Positions 7,907-15,976 of a DNA stretch of 49,697 nt are shown one piece after another; position 1 is the first letter of the stretch; each line of letters opens with the position of its first letter. The DNA lies in NCBI GenBank assembly GCA_900547585.1, contig URHD01000004.1:1-49697 (forward strand), read 5' to 3'. The notes beneath the pieces were generated by a model. It saw only the letters and a program-made list of their open reading frames with translations. It was not told where the DNA came from and did no database searches. The DNA comes from an uncultured bacterium (GTDB lineage: Bacteria > Cyanobacteriota > Vampirovibrionia > Gastranaerophilales > Gastranaerophilaceae). The translations under genes and the position numbers were made by a program.

Positions 7907-8155
7907 ATGGAAAAATTTATAGAATATGCTCCAATAATTATTGTTGTGATGGGTTTTTTCGTGGCGTACAAGGTTTTTGTCACCCCGGAGCAGCTTTCGG
8001 CGGTAAAGTCTGCATTGATTGAATATATGGCGGAACATTATGTTTCGGACAAGACTTATCGCGAAAATCACCGCAACTTGCAGGAGCAGTTGTCGTTGAT
8101 TCATCAGGATATTAATGATGTGAAGAATTTATTAATCCAAAGGAAAGGGGAATAA
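7907..8155 (+). CDS. Putative holin-like single-pass membrane protein
   Basis: An 82-residue protein with one transmembrane segment at residues 7-24 (YAPIIIVVMGFFVAYKVF) and a long charged, coiled-coil-prone C-terminus (YRENHRNLQEQLSLIHQDIN). Size, topology and its place directly before the endolysin, with a TAATG overlap, fit a holin, holin regulator or spanin-like partner of the lysis cassette. There is no sequence signature that separates these possibilities. The start follows the previous stop by 1 nt, so translation is probably coupled. Confidence 0.55.
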   Translation: MEKFIEYAPIIIVVMGFFVAYKVFVTPEQLSAVKSALIEYMAEHYVSDKTYRENHRNLQEQLSLIHQDINDVKNLLIQRKGE

Positions 8156-8586
8156 TGCAATTATCCGACTATTTTAAGCTGGAGGAGTTTACGAATTCCG
8201 AAACAGCGAAAAGTAAAGGCATAAATAATACACCTGACACACAGGTTTTGATAAATATTGTGCGATTGCATGACAACACGCTTTATAAACTGCGCAAAAA
8301 CCTCGGGCATCCGGTGATTATAACCAGCGGTTACCGTTGTAAAGCTCTGAATACTGCTGTTGGCGGGGCTGCAAATTCACAGCATTTAACCGGAGAAGCG
8401 GTTGATTTTGTTGTACAGGGGCAAACAAACGCGGCAGTATTTAACTGGTGCAAAAAGAATCTTGAATTTGATCAGCTTATACTCGAGCAGTCCGGTTCTT
8501 CCTGCTGGATTCATATTTCTTATAAACTCAAAGGAAATCGACAGCAGGCGTTAAAATTTGACGGGAAAAAGTATATTTGTGCATGA
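8155..8586 (+). CDS. Peptidase M15 family endolysin
   Basis: A 143-residue zinc peptidase of the M15 (D-Ala-D-Ala carboxypeptidase / L-Ala-D-Glu endopeptidase) family, the usual single-domain phage lysin. The segment ITSGYRCKALNTAVGG is followed by SQHLTGEAVDF, giving zinc ligands His77 and Asp84, and by CWIHISY, giving the third ligand His120. Glu111 (in LILEQSG) is a candidate catalytic acid. It has no signal peptide, so release through the upstream holin-like protein is expected. The ATG overlaps the preceding stop. It is the last recognisable phage gene in the window. Confidence 0.85.
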   Translation: MQLSDYFKLEEFTNSETAKSKGINNTPDTQVLINIVRLHDNTLYKLRKNLGHPVIITSGYRCKALNTAVGGAANSQHLTGEAVDFVVQGQTNAAVFNWCKKNLEFDQLILEQSGSSCWIHISYKLKGNRQQALKFDGKKYICA

Positions 8587-8600
8587 TAGTGATTTCTGAT

Positions 8601-8629
8601 GCTCCCGCGGCAAGGCGGGGGCTTTTTTT
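8601..8629 (+). terminator. Rho-independent terminator closing the prophage late operon
   Basis: GCTCCCGC (8601-8608) pairs with GCGGGGGC (8615-8622) around a 6-nt loop and is followed by TTTTTTT. It ends the lysis cassette exactly where the minus-strand chromosomal gene ends. Confidence 0.85.
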
Positions 8630-9074
8630 ACTGGCAAAAACTTGCATCACCCATGTCCGTGCATTTTGCGCTGTACTTTTTTGGCGGGTCGGCTTCCATG
8701 TTTCTTACGCGCGTGTAGTTCAGGGTGTTATATCGAAACGGTACAACTGTTACGCCGGAGTTTGTTGAGGCGTTTTTGACCCTTGCGGCGGTTGTTGAGT
8801 ATGAAGATGGACTTGAGGACGCAGGTCTGTAAAGATAATTGCCAGAATAACCGCTTCTTGAGTGCGTATAGGTCGAATTAATCGACGGTACGGACGAATT
8901 GTAGTTTGAATATGAACTGTATGAGGATGAACCTGAGCGTGCGGCAGAATTGTAATAAGAATGTGATGAATAATAGCTTCTGGCTGCGGAGGCAGCGGAG
9001 CCGTAGCTGTTTGAATAGGCAAAAGTGCAGGATGCGGAAAGAAAAATGCTAATTAACAATAATAAATACTTCAT
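8628..9074 (-). CDS. Exported Ser/Tyr-rich low-complexity protein
   Basis: A 148-residue protein. Residues 1-19 form a clear signal peptide (MKYLLLLISIFLSASCTFA), with cleavage probably after Ala19. Cys16 could be read as a lipobox Cys, but the residue at -3 is Ser, not Leu. Residues 20-95 are a Ser/Tyr/Asn/Ala repeat-like stretch (SYSSYSNYNSS and similar). The C-terminal 45 residues are more ordered (GVTVVPFRYNTLNYTRVRN) and carry two Cys. I do not recognise a family; a surface-exposed or matrix-like role is conceivable. The ATG has no Shine-Dalgarno, and a -10-like TAAAAT lies 6 nt upstream. Confidence 0.7.
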   Translation of the reverse strand: MKYLLLLISIFLSASCTFAYSNSYGSAASAARSYYSSHSYYNSAARSGSSSYSSYSNYNSSVPSINSTYTHSRSGYSGNYLYRPASSSPSSYSTTAARVKNASTNSGVTVVPFRYNTLNYTRVRNMEADPPKKYSAKCTDMGDASFCQ

Positions 9075-9080
9075 GCTTCA

Positions 9081-9089
9081 ATTTTAGCA
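9081..9089 (-). promoter_or_regulatory. Extended -10 promoter, leaderless-type, for the Ser/Tyr-rich protein
   Basis: On the minus strand TGC-TAAAAT lies exactly 6 nt upstream of the ATG at 9074. No good -35 is visible 17 nt further up. Transcription would start at or next to the A of the ATG. Confidence 0.4.
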
Positions 9090-9091
9090 CA

Positions 9092-10174
9092 TTACGCAAG
9101 AAATTCGCACAGGATTTCATTGGAAACAAGAATCCCTTGCGTTGTAAGCCTCCAACCTTTTTCAGTTCTTATCAAATGACCTGTTTTTTCGTATTTTTTA
9201 AGGATTTTTACATATTTTTCATCAAAATTGATTGAAAATTTTCTGTTAATTTTTTCAGAATCAATCCCCGCGCAGCGCCTGAAACCGAGGAAAATTTCTT
9301 CTTCGAGTCTTTCTTCGAGAGTAATTTCATGCTGATTTTCCGGTTTTTGCGGGTTTTTCAGGTAAGATTCCAGATTTGCAAAGTTTGAGTATCTTATTCC
9401 GCCAATATAACCGTGCGCAGCAGCTCCGAATCCGTAATATTCTTCGTTTTTCCAGTAGTTCAAATTGTGGCGAGAGAATTTGCCTTCACGTGCAAAGTTG
9501 CTGAACTCGTAATGTTCAAAATCGTTCAAAATCTCTATTGCTGCAAGATACATTTCAGCCTGAGCATCATCGTCGGCAATATTCGTGAATTTTTGTTTTG
9601 AAAAGGGTGTTCCCTCTTCAATTTTTAATCCGTAAAGCGAAATATGTTCAGGATTCAGTGAAACTGCGGTTTTTAAGTCGTTTTTAAATCCCCCGGCGCT
9701 CTGTTCGGGCAGTCCGTATATAAAATCCAGATTTATATTATCAAATCCGGCTTTTCTGGCATTATTGTAAGCCAAAACGGCTTGCTCTGCATTATGCAGG
9801 CGATTGGCGATTTTTAGGATTTTATCGTCAAAAGACTGAACCCCTAGGCTCAAACGATTTATCCCGCATTGCTTCAGGGCTTTTAAATATTCAAAATTGA
9901 CTGAATCCGGATTTGCCTCGAGCGTTATTTCTGTTTTTTCGTCGAAATTCAGGCAGTTTAAGATTTTTTCCACCTGTGAAATCTCAAGCAGCGAGGGCGT
10001 TCCCCCTCCAAAGTAAACGGTTTTTAGCATTTCGCCTTTGTATTTGCTTTTTATCTCCACGAGGAGTTTTTCAATGTAAGCGGCCTGTTTTTCAGGCATG
10101 TTGTAAGAAACAAACGCACAATACCCACATTTTTGCTTGCAAAAAGGGATGTGAAGATAGGCACACCGAGGCAT
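9092..10174 (-). CDS. hemW: Radical SAM heme chaperone HemW
   Basis: A 360-residue HemW, a HemN-like radical SAM protein now regarded as a heme chaperone and not as a coproporphyrinogen oxidase. The iron-sulfur motif is C12-KQK-C16-GY-C19 followed by AF. HemN oxidases have a further Cys (CxxxCxxCxC), which is missing here, so HemW is the better call. YFGGGTPSLL is the SAM-binding GGGTP motif, and LEANPDS and RLSLGVQSFDD are conserved family segments. The C-terminal HemN_C-type domain ends the protein. The start overlaps the proA stop by one base (TAATG), so it is the third gene of a proB-proA-hemW unit. Confidence 0.9.
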   Translation of the reverse strand: MPRCAYLHIPFCKQKCGYCAFVSYNMPEKQAAYIEKLLVEIKSKYKGEMLKTVYFGGGTPSLLEISQVEKILNCLNFDEKTEITLEANPDSVNFEYLKALKQCGINRLSLGVQSFDDKILKIANRLHNAEQAVLAYNNARKAGFDNINLDFIYGLPEQSAGGFKNDLKTAVSLNPEHISLYGLKIEEGTPFSKQKFTNIADDDAQAEMYLAAIEILNDFEHYEFSNFAREGKFSRHNLNYWKNEEYYGFGAAAHGYIGGIRYSNFANLESYLKNPQKPENQHEITLEERLEEEIFLGFRRCAGIDSEKINRKFSINFDEKYVKILKKYEKTGHLIRTEKGWRLTTQGILVSNEILCEFLA

Positions 10175-11478
10175 TAAAGCAATCTTTCGTGTTTAAAATG
10201 CTTTTCGCCGTTGCAGTATTCGCCTGCGATTTGACCGTTGCCATAAAGTTTGTATTTGTAAATTGTCAGCCCCTCAAGCCCTACAGGGCCTCTTGCGTGG
10301 GTTTTGTTGGTGGAAATTCCAACTTCTGCGCCGAGCCCGTACCTGAATCCGTCAGCAAACCTTGTTGATGCGTTGGCAAAAACGCCTGCCGAGTCAACAA
10401 GGTTCATAAAAAGTTCAATATTTCCGGGGTTTTTGGACAAAATACAGTCGGTGTGTCCGGAGCCGTATATATTTATGTGGGCAATTGCGTCGAAAATGTC
10501 CTTTACTGCCTTGATTGAAACGGTTTTGTCGCCATATTCGGTTGCCCAGTCTTCTTTTTCAGCCGGTTCGAGATTTTTGCAGATACGCCTGCATTCTTTA
10601 TCTGCTTTGATTGTGACATTGTTGTCCTCAAAGGTTTTTACCAGTTCCGGCAAAAATTCTTCAAGGATATTTTTGTTAATCAAAATTGTTTCAACTGCAT
10701 TGCAGGCGCTCGGGTACTGGATTTTTGCGTCAAGACAAATGTTTACGGATTTTTGAATATCCGTTGTCTCGTCAACATAAATATGGCAAATTCCGGCTGC
10801 ATGACCGAGAACGGGAATTTTTGTGTTCTCCTGAATGAACCTGACAAGCTCATTTCCGCCTCTGGGTATCAAAAGGTCAATATATTTATCCATTTTGAGC
10901 ATTTCATTAACATCTTCACGGGTAAGAAGCAGATTTATTGTGCCTTTCGGGAATTCTTCAACCTCAGAAAGCGCTTCATTTATAAGGTTTGCTAGGATAA
11001 TGTTCGTATTGGCAGCTTCTTTTCCTCCTTTGAGAAGCACTGCATTTGCTGATTTTACTGCAAGGGCGGCAATTTGCGGAATTACATCGGGCCGCGCCTC
11101 AAATATAACGCCGATTACGCCGATAGGGCAGCTGACGCGGAACAAATCAAGCCCGTCATCAAGCCGCATTGCCCATTGCTTTTTGTTTACAGGATCTTCG
11201 AGGTTTGCGACATCTTTTATGCCCTGAATCATATCGCGCATTTTATTTTCGTCGAGTTTAAGCCGGTTGAATGTGGAAGCTGAAATTTCTTCATTTTCAA
11301 GCATTTTTGCCGCTGCGGCAAGGTCTTTTTTGTTTTCTTCAAAAATCTTTTCTTTATTTTCTTCAATTTTTTCGGCAATTTTTAAAAGCGCACGATTTTT
11401 CACCTCACAGTCCAAAGACGCGAGCGTGTAGGATGCCAGTTTTGCGTTTTGTGCCATAGTTTGAAGAGTTGTGGTCAT
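10174..11478 (-). CDS. proA: Gamma-glutamyl phosphate reductase
   Basis: A 434-residue ProA, the second step of proline synthesis, reducing glutamyl-5-phosphate to glutamate semialdehyde with NADPH. Family segments in order: GVIGVIFEARPDVIPQIAAL, AVLLKGGKEA, DLLIPRGGNELV, and GHAAGICHIYVDE with the catalytic Cys of the aldehyde dehydrogenase fold. GLEGLTIYKYKLYGNGQIA is the usual C-terminal signature. Length is typical. Its start lies 17 nt after proB and its stop overlaps hemW, which indicates co-transcription. Confidence 0.95.
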   Translation of the reverse strand: MTTTLQTMAQNAKLASYTLASLDCEVKNRALLKIAEKIEENKEKIFEENKKDLAAAAKMLENEEISASTFNRLKLDENKMRDMIQGIKDVANLEDPVNKKQWAMRLDDGLDLFRVSCPIGVIGVIFEARPDVIPQIAALAVKSANAVLLKGGKEAANTNIILANLINEALSEVEEFPKGTINLLLTREDVNEMLKMDKYIDLLIPRGGNELVRFIQENTKIPVLGHAAGICHIYVDETTDIQKSVNICLDAKIQYPSACNAVETILINKNILEEFLPELVKTFEDNNVTIKADKECRRICKNLEPAEKEDWATEYGDKTVSIKAVKDIFDAIAHINIYGSGHTDCILSKNPGNIELFMNLVDSAGVFANASTRFADGFRYGLGAEVGISTNKTHARGPVGLEGLTIYKYKLYGNGQIAGEYCNGEKHFKHERLL

Positions 11479-11495
11479 TTATTTTGTCCTTTTTT

Positions 11496-12647
11496 TTATA
11501 AAAGTGCGATGTTGTCGCGCGTGATTATTGCGTCGTAATTTTTGTAGCCGAGGATGTCCAAAATATCGTCGGAATGGTGCCCGAGGATTTTTTTGCAGTC
11601 CGAACAGTTGTAATTAATCATCCCGCGTGCAAATTCGTTGCCCTCAGTGTCCAGAATGCTTACGATTTCGCCTTTCTGGCAGTCGCCCTCAATATTTAAA
11701 ACGCCTATAGGCAAAAGGCTTGTGAATTTTTTCGTTAGCGCTTTTTTCGCGCCGTCATTTACGGTTAAACGCGCTTGAATATTTGTTGCGTAAGCAATCC
11801 AGCGTTTTTTGTTTGCAAGAGTTTCTGTGGGCAGGAAAATCGTGCCTAATTCCTCTTTTTCAAAAATGCGCTGGATGACATGAGGCTCTTTTCCGTTGGC
11901 GATAATGCCTGCGCCGCCGGAACGGGTGATTACTTTCATTGCTTCAAGTTTGGTTTTCATTCCTCCCCGACCGCCGCTGGAGGCGTTTTGGGCGTAGCTT
12001 TCGAATTCCTCATTTACTTCCTGCACAATTTCGATTTTCCTCGCGTTCGGGTTTTCTTTCGGGTTGTCGTCAAAAAGTCCGTCAATATCGGACAAAACTA
12101 CGAGCAAATCTGCGTCAAGCTCGCTTGCAACAAGCGCGGAAAGCTTGTCATTGTCAGAAAAACTGATTTGGAATGCATCTTTGTAAAAAGCAAGCTCCTC
12201 GGTCGAAACCGTATCATTCTGGTTGATTACAGGGATAGCTCCGAGTGAAATAAGCGTGTTCAGCGTATCATGAAGGCTCAAATATTTAATTCTCTGGGTG
12301 AAATCTTCTTCTGTTAAAAGGATTTGGGCGGTTGTAAAGCCGTATTTGTCGAAACCGTCTTCATAAATCGACATAAGCCGCGATTGACCGACCGCTGCGC
12401 ACGCCTGTTTTACGGACATGCTTTCATTTGAATCAACATTCAGCCTTTTTGCGCCTAATCCTACGGCTCCGGAGGTTACGATTATGACCTCTTTTCCTTG
12501 TTTTTTGAGTTTTGCGATATCTTCAATGAAAGTGTAAATTCTTGAAAGCGAAATTTCCTTGTCGTCATTGCGAAGAACGTTTGTTCCGAATTTGAAGACG
12601 ATTCTTTCTGAATTTACTATTTTTTCTCTAATTTGTGCCTGATTCAT
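11496..12647 (-). CDS. proB: Glutamate 5-kinase
   Basis: A 383-residue ProB, which phosphorylates glutamate in the first step of proline synthesis. RIVFKFGTNVL is the N-terminal amino-acid-kinase motif, VTSGAVGLG the phosphate-binding loop, VINQNDTVS the substrate loop and GRGGMKTKLEA the nucleotide motif. A C-terminal PUA domain (about 280-383) is present, as in E. coli. I chose the ATG at 12647: the frame runs to a TTG at 12725, but the family motif starts only 16 residues after the chosen Met. There is no Shine-Dalgarno; a perfect TATAAT lies 6 nt upstream instead. Confidence 0.95.
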   Translation of the reverse strand: MNQAQIREKIVNSERIVFKFGTNVLRNDDKEISLSRIYTFIEDIAKLKKQGKEVIIVTSGAVGLGAKRLNVDSNESMSVKQACAAVGQSRLMSIYEDGFDKYGFTTAQILLTEEDFTQRIKYLSLHDTLNTLISLGAIPVINQNDTVSTEELAFYKDAFQISFSDNDKLSALVASELDADLLVVLSDIDGLFDDNPKENPNARKIEIVQEVNEEFESYAQNASSGGRGGMKTKLEAMKVITRSGGAGIIANGKEPHVIQRIFEKEELGTIFLPTETLANKKRWIAYATNIQARLTVNDGAKKALTKKFTSLLPIGVLNIEGDCQKGEIVSILDTEGNEFARGMINYNCSDCKKILGHHSDDILDILGYKNYDAIITRDNIALL

Positions 12648-12653
12648 AGGGTG

Positions 12654-12682
12654 ATTATAGTTAAAACAACAAGAAAAGTAAA
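12654..12682 (-). promoter_or_regulatory. Promoter of proB-proA-hemW, leaderless-type
   Basis: On the minus strand TTTACT (12677-12682), 17 nt, then TATAAT (12654-12659), then CACCCT and ATG. The transcription start should fall at or next to the start codon. It lies in the 46-bp gap after the LD-carboxypeptidase gene. Confidence 0.65.
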
Positions 12683-12693
12683 TTGCGCTTCTT

Positions 12694-13599
12694 TTATCCC
12701 GCAAAATAATTTTCAAGAATTTCAAGTTCGGGTTTTTCTGAGCAAATCCGGCATTTTACGCCGATAGGAAGCGTGATTTTCTCTTTTTCGTGACCGATTT
12801 TGAGCCCTGAAATGATTGGAATATCTTTTTTAAGCTCTAAAAATATATCTTCGAAATATTCCTGCGAATCTAACCCTGTAAAATCACCAAGCACTATTGC
12901 GGACAGATTTTTCTTGAACTTTTCGATATTTAAAAGCTGCGTAAGCATTCGATCGATTTTGTAAGCCGGCTCGGAAACATCTTCGATGAATAAAACAAAA
13001 TTTTCATCAGGGATAAAATCAAGCCCTGCAAGAGAGGCAATAGTCGCCAGATTTCCGCCCCAGAGAAGCCCTGCGGCAGTTCCCTGTTTGTAAATTTTAG
13101 GGTTTTCAAGCGGAAAAACCTTTTGTTCATCACAAAAAACATCCCAAAACGCTTTTTCCGTAAAGGAATCCGGTTTTTGTGAAAAATCTGCGCACGCCAT
13201 TGGCGAAGAAAATGTTACGAGTCCGGTTTTCTTAAAAAACATGAGCGAAAGCGCCGTTATATCCGAATGTCCGGCGAAAATTTTCGGATTTTTTTTGATT
13301 ATTTCATAATCAATTTTGTTAACGAGCCGTAGCGCCCCGTAACCGCCGCGTGTGGCGATTATTGCGGAAATTTCTTCGTCAAGAAAAAAATCTTGAATCG
13401 CTTTTAGCCGTTCTTTGTCGGTGCCGCAAAGATAATTGTGCTTTTTTGCGGAGTTTTCGGAGATTTTGACTTTAAATCCCTGATTTTCAAAATAATTTTT
13501 CGCATTTTCAAGCAGTGAAAGCTCCTTAACCTCGCCTGCAACCGACAATAAACCGATTGTGTCGCCTTTTTCAAGTTTTCGGGGTTTAAGAATTTTCAT
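12694..13599 (-). CDS. ldcA: LD-carboxypeptidase (peptidase S66)
   Basis: A 301-residue S66-family peptidase. LdcA removes the terminal D-alanine from murein tetrapeptides in the cytoplasm during cell-wall recycling; MccF relatives cleave microcin C derivatives, and sequence alone does not separate them well. TIGLLSVAGEV opens the protein. ATRGGYGALRLVNKID and IFAGHSDITAL hold the nucleophile Ser of the GxSD motif, VLFIEDVSEPAYKIDRML the catalytic Glu, and GLKIGHEKEK the catalytic His. The start is the ATG at 13599 with AAAAAGGCG upstream; the frame extends to a TTG at 13626, which is less likely. Confidence 0.85.
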   Translation of the reverse strand: MKILKPRKLEKGDTIGLLSVAGEVKELSLLENAKNYFENQGFKVKISENSAKKHNYLCGTDKERLKAIQDFFLDEEISAIIATRGGYGALRLVNKIDYEIIKKNPKIFAGHSDITALSLMFFKKTGLVTFSSPMACADFSQKPDSFTEKAFWDVFCDEQKVFPLENPKIYKQGTAAGLLWGGNLATIASLAGLDFIPDENFVLFIEDVSEPAYKIDRMLTQLLNIEKFKKNLSAIVLGDFTGLDSQEYFEDIFLELKKDIPIISGLKIGHEKEKITLPIGVKCRICSEKPELEILENYFAG

Positions 13600-13679
13600 A
13601 AAATGCGCCTTTTTAAAAATTTTCAATTATAATTATATTATCATATTGGAAGTTATCCGCATAGCACGGGGAAAGAGTT

Positions 13680-15539
13680 TTGACAGAAAGATATTTACCG
13701 TTATACAGAAAATACCGACCGCAGACGTTTCATGATTTGATTGGTCAGGAAAATATCGTAAAATCGCTCAGCAATGCAATAAAACTGGGTAAAATTTCCC
13801 ATGCTTATCTTTTGTGCGGCCCGAGAGGAACCGGAAAAACTTCATCTGCAAGGATTTTGGCGAAATCGCTGAACTGTGCTGAGGGCCCGACTCTTACGCC
13901 GTGCGGAAAATGCCCCAGCTGCCTTGATATTATAAATTCCACGCCGATTGACGTTGTAGAAATCGACGCTGCGAGCAACAGAAAAGTCGAAGATGCAAGA
14001 AATATCCTCGAAAAAATCCAGTTTGTGCCGGTAAACGGGCGCTACAAGATTTATATAATCGACGAAGTTCACATGCTGACAACAGAAGCATTTAACACGC
14101 TTTTGAAAACCCTTGAAGAGCCGCCGGAGAATGTTATTTTCATCCTTGCGACAACAGAACCGCACAAAGTGCTCGAAACCATCATTTCAAGATGCCAGCG
14201 TTTTGATTTCCGCAGGATTACAACCGAAGATATTGTAAATCACCTCGAAAAAATTGCCGAAAAAGAAAATATAAAGATTTCAAAAGACGCGCTTTTCACT
14301 ATTGCGAGAAGCTCTGCCGGCGGAATGAGGGATTCTCTTGCACTTTTGGATCAGTTGAGCGTTATGGACGCACAGAAAGAAATTACTGCGGAAGATGTCA
14401 ATGAAATGCTCGGCAGGCTTTCTTTTGACACGCTTTTTGAAATCGGAAAGTGCATTTTTGAGGCTGATTCTCAAACAGCGATTACTTTGCTGGATAAAAT
14501 TTACAGCAAGGGAAATGAGCCGTATCAGATTGTTTCAAACATGATTATGTATTTCAGAAACATGCTGATTGTGAAAAATTGTGCAGATAGAAATATAGCA
14601 ATGGATTTGACCCAGCTAAGCGAGCAAAATATTCTTAAATTGCGCGAACAGGTTGAAAATATTGAGGTTGAACAGCTGATTTATCTCATCGAACGCCTTT
14701 CATATTATTCAAAAGAAATCAGAGAAACGACCAACAGGTACCTCTGGCTTGAACTTTGCGTAATCGAACTTACATCTAATGTGAAATATTCAACTTATTC
14801 ACAGTTGATTGAAAGAATCGAAGCGCTGGAGGCAGGAAGTGTCAGCACTCCTGTTTCTTCGACCGTGACAGCCGCAAAAGTCAACAAACCAGAGCCTCCG
14901 AAAACCGTTTTTGAGTCTACTCCTGCACCGTCTCCTGCTCCGGCGCCTGCCGCTCCGGTAAAAGAACCGGAAACTGCACATCCTGCGCCAGTCCGTCCTC
15001 AAATTCCGGAGACGGAAGAAATCAAAGAAGAAAAAATACTGGAACCGCCTTCCTCTGTGCCTTCTGCTGATGGCGATATTTCTGTTATGTGGGGCGGAAT
15101 CCTTGGAAATATTGAAAGTATGCCGTCTAGAATGTTTTTCCACAGCCTTTCCCGACCGGTTTCGCTTTCTCCTGATGAAATTGTGATTTCGTTTGCAAAA
15201 GAGATTTTTGTTAAGCAGGCAAAGGAAGATTCCAAAAATATGCCGCTTAAAAAGGCTGCAATGGAGTATTTTAACGTCAGTGACATAAATTTAACGATAA
15301 AACTCGCTGACGCATCGGATCCTGCGCCTGTCAGCCCGAAGCTGTCGCAAATTATAGAAAAAAAAAAGGAGCTGACCCCGCCTCCCCAGGCTGTAATTGA
15401 AAAGGAGATTGAGGACGAAAACGCGGAAGCGCTGAGTGCGGAAATTGCCCCTCAAAAGCCTTCAGAGCCCCAGCCGGAGAACTATTCTGACCAGACAAGG
15501 ATGGTTTTGGACTTATTCAACGGAAAAATTATCGAATAA
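13680..15539 (+). CDS. dnaX: DNA polymerase III subunit gamma/tau
   Basis: A 619-residue clamp-loader ATPase. Walker A GPRGTGKTS is at residues 47-55, a zinc-binding set lies at Cys66, Cys75, Cys78 and Cys81, IIDEVHML is the Walker B segment, and ATTEPHK and ISRCQRFDFRRI hold the sensor 1 and SRC motifs. A Pro/Ala-rich linker covers about 395-450, followed by a tau-type C-terminal domain. It starts with TTG at 13680 (GGGGAAAGAG upstream); no alternative ATG gives the conserved YLPLYRKYRP start. Near the 3' end a run of ten A contains an in-frame A AAA AAG, which may give a shorter product. Confidence 0.95.
   Translation: MTERYLPLYRKYRPQTFHDLIGQENIVKSLSNAIKLGKISHAYLLCGPRGTGKTSSARILAKSLNCAEGPTLTPCGKCPSCLDIINSTPIDVVEIDAASNRKVEDARNILEKIQFVPVNGRYKIYIIDEVHMLTTEAFNTLLKTLEEPPENVIFILATTEPHKVLETIISRCQRFDFRRITTEDIVNHLEKIAEKENIKISKDALFTIARSSAGGMRDSLALLDQLSVMDAQKEITAEDVNEMLGRLSFDTLFEIGKCIFEADSQTAITLLDKIYSKGNEPYQIVSNMIMYFRNMLIVKNCADRNIAMDLTQLSEQNILKLREQVENIEVEQLIYLIERLSYYSKEIRETTNRYLWLELCVIELTSNVKYSTYSQLIERIEALEAGSVSTPVSSTVTAAKVNKPEPPKTVFESTPAPSPAPAPAAPVKEPETAHPAPVRPQIPETEEIKEEKILEPPSSVPSADGDISVMWGGILGNIESMPSRMFFHSLSRPVSLSPDEIVISFAKEIFVKQAKEDSKNMPLKKAAMEYFNVSDINLTIKLADASDPAPVSPKLSQIIEKKKELTPPPQAVIEKEIEDENAEALSAEIAPQKPSEPQPENYSDQTRMVLDLFNGKIIE
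15358..15368 (+). promoter_or_regulatory. Possible frameshift/slippage site in dnaX
   Basis: Ten consecutive A followed by GG. The in-frame heptamer A AAA AAG is at 15362-15368 (codons 562-563). A -1 shift adds about ten residues and stops at the TGA at 15398, giving about 573 residues against 619. Polymerase slippage on the A-run would do the same. I see no clear downstream stem-loop. Confidence 0.4.
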
Positions 15540-15594
15540 CGGGCTTTTTCTGGTTTTTACTTATTATTTTAAAATTTTTTCTTATGTTAAAAGA

Positions 15595-15623
15595 TGGACA
15601 TAGGATTTATAACAATATATAAT
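15595..15623 (+). promoter_or_regulatory. Sigma-70-type promoter upstream of the RWYD protein and folE2
   Basis: TGGACA (15595-15600), a 17-nt spacer and a perfect TATAAT (15618-15623). The first ATG is at 15651 behind AAGAGGAA. It should drive 15651 to 18021. Confidence 0.7.
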
Positions 15624-15650
15624 AATTAAGCATAAAAAGAGGAATTTAAG

Positions 15651-15974
15651 ATGACAGAAGCAAGACGCTGGTATGATAAAGACCCTATTTTGAAAGAAGC
15701 GCTGGATCTTTTAAGATTGCAGCCTGCTGATACCCAGGCAGAAGCTGCCGATTATATTTTGAAGCTACAAGAACAGGTTGCGGCGGATGTAATCGAACGT
15801 TTGTATGACACAATCACTAAATATCAGGGCAAAGGCAACAGATGGTACGACAATGACCCTGTTATGATAAAAGCCATTGAAATGCTCAGGCTTGCGCCTC
15901 CGAAAATGCAAAGATTGGCTGCTCTTAAGCTGCTTTTGGCGCTGGAAAACAAAACCTCGGAAGATATTGAATAA
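15651..15974 (+). CDS. Small protein with duplicated RWYDxDP motif, unknown function
   Basis: A 107-residue helical protein made of two similar halves. Half 1 has RRWYDKDPILKEALDLLRLQP and half 2 has NRWYDNDPVMIKAIEMLRLAP, each followed by a helix (ADYILKLQEQ and ALKLLLALEN). The halves start about 60 residues apart, so this is an internal duplication of one helical unit. I do not recognise the family. No signal peptide or membrane segment is visible. A good ribosome-binding site (AGAGGAA) and a strong promoter precede it. folE2 starts 2 nt after its stop, so the two are co-transcribed and probably translationally coupled. Confidence 0.75.
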   Translation: MTEARRWYDKDPILKEALDLLRLQPADTQAEAADYILKLQEQVAADVIERLYDTITKYQGKGNRWYDNDPVMIKAIEMLRLAPPKMQRLAALKLLLALENKTSEDIE

Positions 15975-15976
15975 AA

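Noticed and set aside
8577..8768. Plus-strand frame after the endolysin
   Set aside because: It covers the terminator and the antisense of the Ser/Tyr-rich gene, and its translation looks random.
8587..9091. Prophage attachment site (attR)
   Set aside because: Only one end of the prophage is in the window, no tRNA or integrase is visible, and no duplicated core can be defined.
10304..11459. Plus-strand frames opposite proA
   Set aside because: They are shadows of a conserved minus-strand gene with lower coding quality.
12648..12725. N-terminal extension of proB to 12725
   Set aside because: It would begin with TTG inside the LD-carboxypeptidase gene and cross a perfect TATAAT; ProB family length fits the ATG at 12647.
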